DNA from: Acanthaster planci
Taxonomy: Eukaryota; Echinodermata; Asteroidea; Valvatida; Acanthasteridae
Reading direction: 5' to 3'
Length of the DNA stretch: 40,982 bases
NCBI RefSeq assembly: GCF_001949145.1
Contig: NW_019091375.1
Location: forward strand, 1,956,415 to 1,997,396
Numbering within the stretch: position 1 is the stretch's first letter; every line of letters begins with the position of its first letter. Of the stretch, positions 1 through 12,400 are shown in pieces. The position numbers were made by a program, and so were the translations under genes. Under the pieces are notes generated by a model. The model made no database searches. It worked only from the letters and a program-made list of their open reading frames with translations, and was not told the origin of the DNA.

Positions 1-321
1 GGGTATAAGCAAGCCAGCTTTTCCGAATGTCTTATCTCCCCCTTTTTTTTGTGCCTGAGACCCCATGGCGGTGAAGCTGTTACATAAGTCAGGCAATTAC
101 ATCATATTTTGGCCCTGTTCTGCAGAGTGGTATTTCTCTTTAAAAGCCTGGTTAACAGCGGTGGGTTGTTGGATCAGGTGACTTAACCTCTCTGTGGCTG
201 TTCTAGTGTACCTACGTCGATCACAGCTGTGATTGCTGAGTGCATGTGACTGTTATGTGCAGCGGCATGCTGGACCTTTCTAGCTAGAATTTCTTTTCTT
301 GTCTCATCAAACTTATCTTAC
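1..321. other. Start of gene B intron 9, no gene seen
   Basis: This is sequence downstream of the gene B exon 9 donor. No TM1 exon, repeat or RNA gene is recognised. Confidence 0.6.
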
Positions 322-411
322 CACTGTAGTACCACAGCTGTTCAGTAGGAATATTCCAGGTGATCTCGTCCTGTATGCTGTTGTAGACGCCAACGATGTC
401 CTCCATCCCCT
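322..411 (-). CDS. Gene B exon 9: link to membrane domain
   Basis: 90 bp, phase 1 in and phase 1 out, acceptor AAG|AGG, donor GTG|GTAAGA. It encodes the end of the flytrap, DIVGVYNSIQDEITWNIPTE, then QLWYYS. The acceptor was chosen because it restores the frame and the length of gene A exon 9. The next exon (TM1) would lie left of position 1. Confidence 0.88.
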
Positions 412-3400
412 CTTTGGAAATGACATAAAATCGTGGTTTAGGGCGCCCCTTTTAATTTGCCCTCAATTTGGGGAGGGGGCCTTGAAAGCGGAAAAGTGAG
501 ACTTCAACAGAGTGAATAACTCTTTGAACTTACAAAAGCTTAAATTAAACGATACAAAGTGTTCAAGGTGGCCTACGCTGTCTTATTGCTGAATAAGCGT
601 TTATACATTCACGATTTTTACTAAAACAAAACGAGGAATAAGTCTTTTGTTAGCAACTTTAGTAGCAGTTGCAGGAAAATGCGTCGCCATCGATGAAAAC
701 GCTTGCTTTTCAAAGATGGACTAACGAAAAAAACAATGCAAATTGTCCATTTTTCTGGCAGCCAATTCATTCCCGGGACATCGGATTCCCATTTTAACTG
801 CTTCTTTCGAATTATCTTTTGATCCACTTGGGCCCGATGAAAGTGTCCGCAGCGGAATTCTACTTTCTTCCCCTTCTCTGACAGACGTTGCAGAGAGGGT
901 AACCGTTATTAAAATCTTTCCTGTCGGATCGCAAGCCAAAATTAGGGCCATAAGCTAGGAATTAAAAAGAAGCAGCCTCATCTCAGCACATACTATCACT
1001 TCAGTTTTTTCAGATCTTAACATTTCAACTTAAAAGAGGAAACAGAAGGTTTTGCTCACCAATATTCTGTTCTATCAGAAGATCGCCCATTCTATCGCCA
1101 CCTTGAGAAAACTTCACTGGGCCCTGTAAGGAAGGACTAGCTTTGGAATACGGGTACAATCTTTCCAATGTTTGAATATCAGAAGTTGTCAACTCAGCAT
1201 TCCACTTTATTTTTTTCAGATGGTCTTCGGCTTCGCGAGTCTTGGGTGGTCAGGAATTGACAGGGGTCTAGGCCACTCTTTTCTTGGTATGAACATTTCG
1301 CTCGAGGAGTACAAGGCCAGTGTAAATTTGTCATTGCTCATCGTTTTTCAGATAGATCCCTTTGCCAATGACTATTCTGTAGAAATATAGCAGCGCACCT
1401 AAAGGGTCTTGAAGATCAACCTTTGATGTCAACGTTTGTGAGCGTATTTTAGGACACGGTGTATAGCTCACCGACATGCCAGCGAAACTGACTTCCTTGA
1501 TGCTCTTCCCTACAGTCAGAGCGTACTCAGCGTCTCCATACTGATAGGAGTCCAGACGTCTCATGAGGTTAGCTTCTGCTGCTTTGAGAGCCTGGGCCAG
1601 GGCCCAGACGCCGTCGTAGCCAACGGCAACAGAGCCGCGATCGGTAACGGAAATGTTATAGCCTACGTCGTCGGCAAGCTCCTGTCTGAATTCCTCTGGA
1701 GTCTGCACATAAAATTGTACCGGAATACAGTATACTTTGTGACGTGCTAATCATTTAAATATAACCACCTTGTGACGGGCAGACAAAGAGCTAAACGAAT
1801 CCTTTTTACGGCAGATCAGGCGGGCAATGATACACTACGCTGCATTCCCCCTGTGCCACACAGGAGGGGATTTTATAGAGGGTAGTTTCAAAGGTGTAAA
1901 TCCAACTTCAAGGTAATTGTTCTCCGACTAGTCAGGTTCAGTATTTTTTTTTAATGTTTGGAAATTAGCAAACCTATATATTTTTAGAGTCTCCAGAGAA
2001 TGGAAAATTCAAAAGCCAATTTGGCATTAGCGTGGATTCTTGTATGGCGGCCATTTTGGCTATTAGAAATGACCGCCATAAAATATTATTAAATTGCGCT
2101 ATTTCCTCTTCTAATCAAACAATAACTAGTCTCAATGTCTTCGTTGTGTTCAATCATGCTTATGAGCAATGAAGTTCCTGTGGACAAACCATTTGTACAT
2201 GTCATCCTTAATTTGTGATATCTTGAGATCCAATTTAAACTAGACCTACCATTTTCCCCCAAGAATATTGCTTAACACCCTACTCATCAACACTAGGTAT
2301 GTACAACTGTTCATATCTTGGCATAGGTGTTACCGGGTGATCGACGAATTGTCGCTTGGGCGTGTACATGACATAAATATTCATCTTGCTACACGTACGT
2401 GGTGCCTAGGACAAGTACCGATCATCCAACAGCACGGGTCATTAGTTCCCGCTATTGTCCGGTAAACCATGTTATATATGAATATTCGCTAAGAAATAGG
2501 TCTGTGCAGATGCGCAGATTGTAATTTAATGTTTGATATTTTGACATACGATGTACTTCAAAAGCGTAACCTTAGTTTGGTATTCGCCTTTGACGTGGGG
2601 TTGGTACTGTAAAATGCAAGGGCTTTCTTGGATATTAAATATTCAAATAGTTTTGTACACTGTAGCGAATGTTCCGGTGTTATTTTTGGAATTTTGATTT
2701 CAGATGTTGAAGTGCTGTGAATGGGAGATTCAGCTTGGTTTTCAACATTCGATTAGGTTGAATATTAGACATTTATATCAGTTCCTCAAAAGACGAACAT
2801 GCACCAAAAAATACAACACTTTTTCTGTTCATTTCGTATGTTTCCTTACTCAACTTAGTTGTGCTTGTTTTTCAGGGTCATCTACTGAAACGCCAGTGAG
2901 CTTTTGTAATGGAAACAGACATTTGGTGGATTAGTTTGTCAATCAATTATCTCATGTAATCAAATATGCAGTAGCCTTTTTCGAGCAGTGAAAATTCGTT
3001 TATTTCCTCTCCTCGTGCAAAACAAATCATGATATTCTTGCAATTGGGATTTTCACAAGAATGTCAAACACATAAATATGAAGCCAGCGTTGAACTAAAG
3101 GCCATCCTGATGGTCATTGCCTTGCTAAAGTTCAATATCTCTTCAAAAAAACCCTTCTACTTTTTTGCTTTATCATGTGTGTCATTAAAAACGTCCATGG
3201 CTAATATATATGTGAGGTATATCTTCAGACAAACCCCTGCAGGAAATATTTTCAACGGTTTATGTTGTGCTCTATGTCGGCAACACGCGGTGCGGCGTCT
3301 CCATGTGAGACCACGGCATGTACAAGTATCGAACACTGGCTACGGCTCTCCACCGCTGCCTCTTAGGAACAAAATTCGAAGCCGTATCGAAGGAGACAGG

Positions 3401-6400
3401 ACCGGATTATGGCTACCCCTGTCATGCGCTGCCCCATTCAATCTCATATATTAACTTAACTGATACACTGGCAGTGCTGGGTGAACATACTTGTCATGGG
3501 GTTGGTCTTTTGGTCATGTAAACATACGGCACGAAATACGGCAATCATAATCATATCACTTACCCTTCCTCCGATGCCAGGGTGGTCGCTCCTCCCGTAC
3601 TTGCTGTAGGCGATGGTCAGGTATCCCTCTGTCGCCCTCTTGAGTTCGTCCGGAGTGCAATCCAAGCCTTCCTCAGTCGTCATCCACCAACCGTTGCTAT
3701 AGTAACCGGGGATCATCCAGACGTAGTTTGGGCCGTACATGCCCAACTTGAATATCTGAATGCAGCACAGATCGCGAATAGAGTGTACCGTACTTAAAAG
3801 TTGAATTAGGCCTGCGAAGATTATAATGAGAATAATGCCTCGCCACGTTGTGTTTGCTCCATGCAAATGGGTTTGCTTTTTACTGCGTACTTACAAGAAC
3901 CAGAATCAGCTAGATAAATCGTATATGTCCAAAAACATGTCCATGTGAATTGATTCTTTGAAATAAAAACCAGAACGCAAAGAAATATTTGCTATTTTCA
4001 ACTCTCTCATTTAGTTTTAATTAATTGACACAAAGGCCCTCAGCCTAAAATCTGTTATCCTTATGAAATTCTCTAACACGACTTACTGTCAAATGGTCAA
4101 TTAAAACAAATGCATTTTAATTCTTTTGGAACTGCAATGTTCATGCATTATTCATTTGAAGTGTTTCAATACGGCCCGGTAAAGATTTTTCCCTGTTGTT
4201 AAAAATAAGAAAAAAGAGTTTATTATCTTTATTAGATGAACCTTCAGGCTTAACGACTTCGTAGCACGGACGTGTTTAACAAAATCTGGACTCGCAATGC
4301 CCTTAATCAGCTTATAGAGATCATTGAATCCACTCGCGGCCATTTTACCGAGCTGAATACAAAGCTGTCCTGGCAATGCCCGCCTTTGTTCTTCCTGACG
4401 TCAATAGAAGGGAGCCAACCAACGTTTCTGTAATCGGCTCGGTAAAATGGCCGCTGGTTGGCTTCTTTTTCATACAAAGGCGTTGCAGGTCCAGGTTTTT
4501 TTATATACGTCCGTGCTTCGTAGTGACTGCTACGTGTTACTTCTTTCATGTTGCATTATACTGCCATACACTTATGTCATTCCACGAGCGAGCTAAGTAC
4601 AACGCAACATGTACTTACACTGCAGAAAACCTTCCGAGCCATTCTTTCGTAGAAGCTCGCCACGATTATGCGGACATCTTTGCGCTGCAATGCAAAAGTG
4701 GTACACTTTTTATCTTTCTCGTTTGCCGTTGCAATACTAATTTCACCCATAAAATGACAGACTCTAAAAAGTTCCCAGGTTCCGGAGATGCAATCCACTT
4801 CGTGCTTAAATTTTGAAAGGAATCTCACAACCAGAATTACTCTCATCTTCCCAACCAGCTGTTGTTAATACTTTATCTGTAATTTAAATCGTATTGTAAA
4901 GTCCTAGTTTTAGCAACTCGCTGAAGTTATGACTAATTATTGTCTTTGGCGTACCAAACTGGCTTTCGCCATTTCCAGACTTAATTTGAATAATTTATCT
5001 CAAACTAGTTTTTAAATATCATAGGTTGTTTGCAGCTAATAAAACGTGGTTGACCATTGCTGCTTTTAACAATATTTCAGATTGTCTTTAAAAGGTCCTC
5101 ATTTATTGCAATTGTGCAATCCACAACCCCCCTTCTACACGTATTATCTCTCCCCACATCCCTCCGCATTCTCTGAAATTGATACCCCATCTTGTCTTTC
5201 ATTTTTTGAGAGATATTTTGGACCTTTTGTTTTATTATTAGCACATGAAGGGATGCCAGCCTATTGTTTCTCGTCTGAAATAGTTCAGTGTTTACAAATT
5301 GATAGTTTGATCGACTACTATGTTTTTATGTCATAGTTACATGTTTGCCTGGCCTCTTATGGTATCCACACCCTTCATCTCCCTTCCCTACCCCATCTGG
5401 TATCCAGCCTCCATCCAACAGCCAGCCTTTAACATCTTACCTCTACTTTACATCCCCCGCTACCTGTTTGTTAGTTGGCTACAATGTAACATTGTAAAAA
5501 CTGATAGATTTCCCATGTATTTGGTATAATCTTATTATACTTGTAATAGAGACTTTATGGACCACATGCAATTATATTCACATCTAAAAAAAAATGTACC
5601 ACATGCAATTATATTCACATCTAATTCGTGTCTTTTATATATTTCAGTTATTATATATTCCCACAAAATTAGGCCGTGATTGGCTTCTATGTAAATGATA
5701 AAATAAACCCCGAATAGACTACAATGTAACATCCCCATACGCCAATACACGGGAGGATATGAAAGTCGTCCGCGGTCACCCATCTAATATTGGTCTGTCC
5801 GCGAAGACGATCAGAGCTAGCACGTCCGACTCGCGGATTACGTACCTTGAGTCGTTCCATAGCCTCGAACGGGTCCTTGTAGAAGCTCTCAGCTGCAATG
5901 ATAGACAAGTTGCTCTCAGAAGCCAACCGCTGGAGTTCGTTTATTGCCTGGGAATTAACGGAACAAACAACGGTAGTATGATCACAAGAGAACCCAATTA
6001 GGTACGCAGGGGAGTCTCGAGGGAGGCAACAGGGGCGATTGCCGGCAGGAAAAGAAAGATAGAAAATGATAAGGATGAAGAACAATTGGAAAAAATTATG
6101 TAAGAGATGAGAGGGAACAAAATCCAATTTACTTATTATTAAATTGGAATTCACCAATTATCTCCACTATTAATGGTAAAAGGAGATGAAAGGCGACAAA
6201 ATTTAACCAATTATCTTGGAATTACCTGGGAATTGACCAATTCTTCCCATCATTAATTGCTTATCTGTTTGCTGCTGATAACAGCCTTGGCTTCACCCAC
6301 CCTTTATAAACGTCCTTCACCCTCTTATGTGTTGTGGGGGGGCAGGATGCAAATCAATATCCAGGAGACGAGTCGCCCTTATTATGTACGGATGTTAGGT

Positions 6401-9400
6401 ATTGAAAAAGCAAATACTTAAAAAAAGCTGGAACTTGAAAAAACCTTTGCATCAGAAATCTTTGAAACCAAGACCCCAAACCTTGATACGCCAATCCCCC
6501 CCCAGGAAAAACTCAGTGGCGACGCCTACGTTGATAAGAATCAATCGATCGATCGATCAATCAAACGTAAATGTCTTCTGGGAAAATTTCACTATCTGAA
6601 TGTGTAATACAAAACACATCTATACAATTATCATACAAACAACTCAAAATAGGCCACTTTCAAAATATCGAAATATTATACACGCAAAACCTCAAATGAT
6701 CCTTCAAACATCACTGCTGTTATGAACATTTCTCTTGGTAAAGCAAGAGCATTATATCTGGCAGTTGTGCTGATGGTAATACCGTAGATGCAAAAGAAGA
6801 AAAACTCTAATATGGTTTTTAAATTGATTCGCGAGGTCCCAGTAGGCCTATTCACCAAAAAACCTTGTGGTGTAGATACTTCTGTACTGATACAGACTGT
6901 TCTTTGTTGGGATTGGTACTTTTTGAAAGTTTAGCTGGATAAGTCAGACCTGCTGACTGGCCAGTTCGTTTGTATTGCGTTTTGCTTGACCGAGCTTGGC
7001 TCGGGAAAAGGAGGACCCGCAGCAGCCGATTTCCTGAAACATACCGCAATAGCGTCACTCCACTCACGTCTTATTTCACTGGTTACTAGCGCAACAAGTT
7101 AAGAACGATTCCAAGAAAGTTACGCACTGCGTAAGTCCGCCACATAAGGCCATATGCACGTTTTTTGGTGGGTTGCGTACACGATGCGTTCATGCGTTTA
7201 CTTTCACGGACACAATATCGACTCCATTAATATAACATATGTGCCTTACGTTCTTCCGCCATAATCGCTCCGGGAGATATTTTGAGGGATACGCAATGCT
7301 TGGCGCAAAAGTTGGTATTTCCTCCCAACGGTAATGCATCACAGAACTCCATATTCATTAGATTCAAATGAATTGTGACGACACGTCCATTTTGACAACA
7401 CCGGACTTGACATGTAGGAAAAATGGACACAAAAACTATGTTTTGTTAACTTAAAAACGTGTATTGCAATGGAGATATTGACTTTCATTAGACTTGGCTC
7501 TTCTGAATAGGATTCAATATGAGAAAAGTTAGCATCGTTGGAGTTGGTGTTTAATGAGGTTTAAGCCTATACAAGAAACGTACGACATGGTTTTAGAAGG
7601 TAATGGAATGCTTCTTTGCCTGTGAGAGAACTGGCGTTTTATTCTGCCTGGTTCCGACGAAGAAAAGACGAACACTTTTCAAAATGGCTGGCTGGTGTGA
7701 TCCAACGACTGTTTGATGACTGTTGCGATAAAGAAATGTAACAGCCGTCGTAGAATTTTAATATTACTTAAACGTACGCGTTGCGCAGCTTTGCAACATT
7801 TCGTACTATCGAACATATTAAGTATGTCGCGCTGCTACAGCACAGATTTGCAGAGCAACACGTATGTATAGCTCAAAGATATGCCACGTTTCGTGAAATC
7901 AACTAAGCTTGTAGCAAAGATCCTCTGTTCATTACAGCTTAAGAGGCTCATAGATAATTATGGATAGAATCTTTTTAAAACAACGTCTTATGCGATATAA
8001 ATGGTAAACTTCAACAACAAATTTCAAAAAGATGATTGAGCTCAGCCCAATTGCCTAGAAAATATTACGTTGACAACCTTAAAACCTAAGTGACTCACCC
8101 CAACATGCGGCTCCGTTGTCTCGTGCAGGGTCGCGATCTTGTCCCACCCGAAGAGCCGGCACATGCGGAACTCGGCCGAGGAGAAGCCGGCCGCTGAGGT
8201 GATCATGCGGTAGATGTGGGGATACCTCTCTCTCTCACTCAGCACGGGAGACGATGCCGCCGGGGACATCTGTGAGAATCAGAAGTCACGAGTGCACACA
8301 AAAAAATGGGGAGAGGGTGCGCGGCGGAGCTGACTTGGGTTAAAATTCCAACCCATGACCAGTGACGTCACTACAGGGGAGGGGGGTCGAAGGAGGTCAG
8401 TGCTCCTGCAGTTCCCAAGTGGGGCTGTAAGTGTCACCACCCCAAATGTATGTTTCTAGGTGGCGATTTTTACGTTTTTATACAATATTTACAAACAAAC
8501 TCTGTGAGTACTTTTCTATGGAAAAGTGGGTGTATTGCCAATCTTGAGGGGAGACAACTTTTCACGCGCCTCTTGGTAGTTTCCACTGTTGAAATATCAT
8601 ATTTTAATTCCCTGGAAAAGAGTCCCAAAGATCGATCAATGAATTGGTAGAAAGTTCACCATTGAAAGAAGAATCAGATTTTAAAGAATGCATATTTAAA
8701 AAGGGGGGGAGTTTGAAAAGAAATGCTATTGAATTATAGCCTTTCTTCAAGGCTTGGTACCCGAGAGCCGCTTCACACTTCATGGAAAGCGAATACAAAC
8801 GCGAATTCGTGACGTCAGGTCAAACATTCATGCCATGAAATCGCAAAGTTGTACACATTTCAACTCCATCAAATTTTCGCTGCAAATCTTTCGTGATGCA
8901 ATATATCGCTTCTGAATTTACATTCTCTTGTAATATCAACCGTCCTTCAGATTCCCCATTGTAACACCACTGCAAAGGTCAACATTGGGGATACTTTTTA
9001 GACTCCCTGTCAGAATCTGTGCACGTGTCCATTTAAATATGAGTAATTGCAAAATTAAGATTTCTCGAACCACACCAACAATTACTTTAGTTTTTGTATA
9101 TCTATTCACTCATTTAAACACTACAGTTGTGAATATTAGATTTTGAATGTTGAACGGCATTGCGCTTTTTGAAGAGTATCTGTGGTCTTTTATATTGACA
9201 TTGCCACGTTTACATCGAGCAATATTTTAACAAAATAATTACGTTCAACCTATCAGGCCTTCACCTCCACGATGTTCCATTTGCCGATCACCTCGGCGAC
9301 CACTTCGGTCAGTGAAGACAGCATCGGGCCGAAAATGGCCACTTTGACCGGCGGCTTGTAGGTGAACTCGTAGAACTTATTCAAGGCCACTGGCATGCTT

Positions 9401-12400
9401 CCCTGTCGAGAGAGTTAGAGAGACTCCAGAAACCAGAGCAGGAAAAAACAAGTATATTCCTGCAAGATAAGGGCGTTATCGAATTAAAAGGCAAACGACA
9501 AACCACAACAATAACGATGTAGCGTTAGCGGTTTAATGTAGTTAAAAAAAAAAAAAAAAAGCACGTTCATTTAAATTCTATGGTTAACATCGTTAGCAGA
9601 GATTAAATGATGCGAAGTCTGTTGTATAATGCCAAGCTCCGTATCAACTTCTAGCTCCGTAGTTTTTAAAGTAAACAGATCTAGAGGGAAGCGTGCATGC
9701 CATGTATGAACGCTAGATGATTGGATGGAAAATTCTTAAACTATAGTTTCATTCAATTGGAAAAGTAGGCCTATTGTTATCAAACAAGAAAATAATGCGC
9801 AATGGAGATTAAATGTATTATCAAACAATGTGATAAGACGTTTTGAGTGTGCTGAAAATAAAGGGTTAAAATATCAATGTTTATCCAGCTTTATTGTTTG
9901 ATATCGATGACATCATCATGACGTCACCGCAAGTAAACTTAAAACCTTCATTTCTTCTATCATTTTTATGGATAAAATTTCAAGACTTATTTCTCACTTG
10001 TATTTTCCAACAATTATTTTCAATTTCATCAGATGAAATCATCAGCTTGAGACCACAGACGCATCATCTGCATAAAACTCATCACATCGACTCTTTTTCA
10101 AGCTATTATAGAAAATTTCACGACACTTTACAGTAAAACCATTTCCTACATTTTTTAACCGACTACTGCATGGAGGCTGCGACAATAGCATCATTTAGGG
10201 ACTTACACCACTGAAAGCCATCTTTAACAAGTTTAAAATAAAAACCAAACTTCCAGTTTCGACCAGAAGTACTGGTCAGCTGAATTTGCCCACTGATGAT
10301 AAATAAGAACGTAAATGAATAAGGAACTCTTCGATTCCCTGGAAGCAAGGGATGCTATACTCTGCAAGTGATTGTATTTGGCTTTTTTAAAGGTTACAAA
10401 CTGTTACAGCTAAATTCCTTGTAATTTGACAACTTATGAAATTCTTTTTCTAACCATGTACAAAATCTCCCTGGAAGCAAGGGATGCAATACTTTGCAAT
10501 TGATTGTATTTGGCTTTTTAAAGGTTACAAACTGATACAGCTAAATTCCTTGTAATTTGACAACTTATGCAATTCTTTTTCTAACCATGTACAAAATCTC
10601 AAAAAGTCAATTTGAGACTTATTCCTGACTTCGATGCACTGGGTCACATTTTCCCGCCCTTTCTTTTTTTTCACGAACAAGAGCCGACTACCATTTCGTG
10701 TCATTTGTGGAAGACATTGTCTAAAACTGTATCGATGATACAAACTGGGGAGAAAGATTCATATTTTCACGTTAGATTTTTTGTTGTTAATAAGTAAAAT
10801 GCTAAGTCTATTAGCTTTCATGCTTAGCACCATCTTCAGACTTTGGAACTGAAATGGCATTTTGTGTGCAGTAAAGCTGGCAGCTACGGTGTCCTAATTG
10901 TCCATGCACATAGAATCATAATTCATCATTTTTGTTTTTCAACACTTGAGACACTCGATTCGCAACTCTCTCTTCATCAACAGCTCCGAGAAGATCACGC
11001 TCCAAATTCGTCATTCTAGTGTCGACGGAGTGTCCACCCAGCACACGCAGTTTTTTCTTTCATTTTGAAGATCGCCAATTCAAATTAGAAAGGTTGTCCA
11101 TGCAATTTCCCTAAGATCTACACCCTTAAATCTCTTTCCATTGTCCCAGTGAGAATGGCATTCTTTGAATTCTTTGAACACCTCCCAACAAATTCGATTT
11201 TCATCGGGGAACTTGCAGAGCACTTGCTGAGGTCAAGAATTTCGCATTTTGCGTTCAATGCTGCAACGCATCTGCTTTGCAAAAAGCGATCTGTGAGGTA
11301 AGTGTTGTTCATCGGCTGATCACATCATCTTTGCTGTGTTTCGTGTGTTTTTCTTCTTTATATTATTTATTTATTTATTTATTTGTATTAATATATATTT
11401 TCAAACACAACCAATGTTACAATAAACATAAAAAGAAGTTTGTAAAACTAATTAAACGCCAATTGGACTGAATTTCTGTCTTACATTTCTCAAAATTATC
11501 TATAAAACACATCTGCAACTTTTTCCTGAGTTCCAATGGCGACATCTAATTTCTTTCTACGTCCAAACCGTAAGAGTAGTCGGGGGCATTTTGTTTCCAA
11601 TTGAAATCATGTCCATCAAACATTTCATTAATTCTAAGCATTAATATGTTTTTAAACATGTTTTAACACATCTTGGGGCCAATATGAGAGCATTTCCACA
11701 GCACGCTGTCAAAAATCTTTGATTTTCCATTGACTTGCACAAATGATCCTGACTTACGAAAGATACAAAACATTTTCACGATATTTAATCGATCGTGCTA
11801 AATCTTTGCCAACAAATACAACAAAGTGAAAGATTTAAGGCAACAGTTCCGAGCATTGTTTGCTTGATGGCTGCATCAAAAATCCGGATTTTAAACAGTA
11901 GCATTTTATATCATGCTTTCTTCTTGTGTGGCTGGTTTGTTATAAATACGCCTAATAAAAAATAAATAAATTTAAAAAACAGAGGACGAAAAGATCTCAG
12001 CAAACACGTCATAGGTTTTAACACTCGGAGTTCTAGCAGCCCAACAGAAAAAGGCCTTACCAATTACAATGGAAATAAATTTAGAAATAAGTAAAAAAGT
12101 GCGTTTTAAATTCCACTATATTTGTGCCAGAATACTAGCAGCCCGACACTGTAAAAAGCCCGGCCGGTGAAAACACATTATAATTCCAAGCAATATTATA
12201 TTTTTGGAGTATGAATATGTTGGGCTCATATGGTGGAATTGTTGAAACGTGGTCGTCGGGTGCCTGGCAGAAGGGCATAAGCGCATTTAGGCCCTTTTGC
12301 TGGGAAGCATGATCACAGCAGACAAAATATACCCGGCAAAAGGGCGTAAGAAATACAGTGACTCTCTTTATTTAGTAAAAGTGGATTTAATTTACTAGGA

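Noticed and set aside
2328-2465. Inverted TTACCGG/CCGGTAA pair as a transposon
   Set aside because: The arms are only 7 bp, without a target duplication or related copies in the window.
8099-8269. Exon 3 ATG as a translation start
   Set aside because: It sits directly after a CAG acceptor, and the reading frame continues from exon 2. The same Met is present in gene A exon 3.
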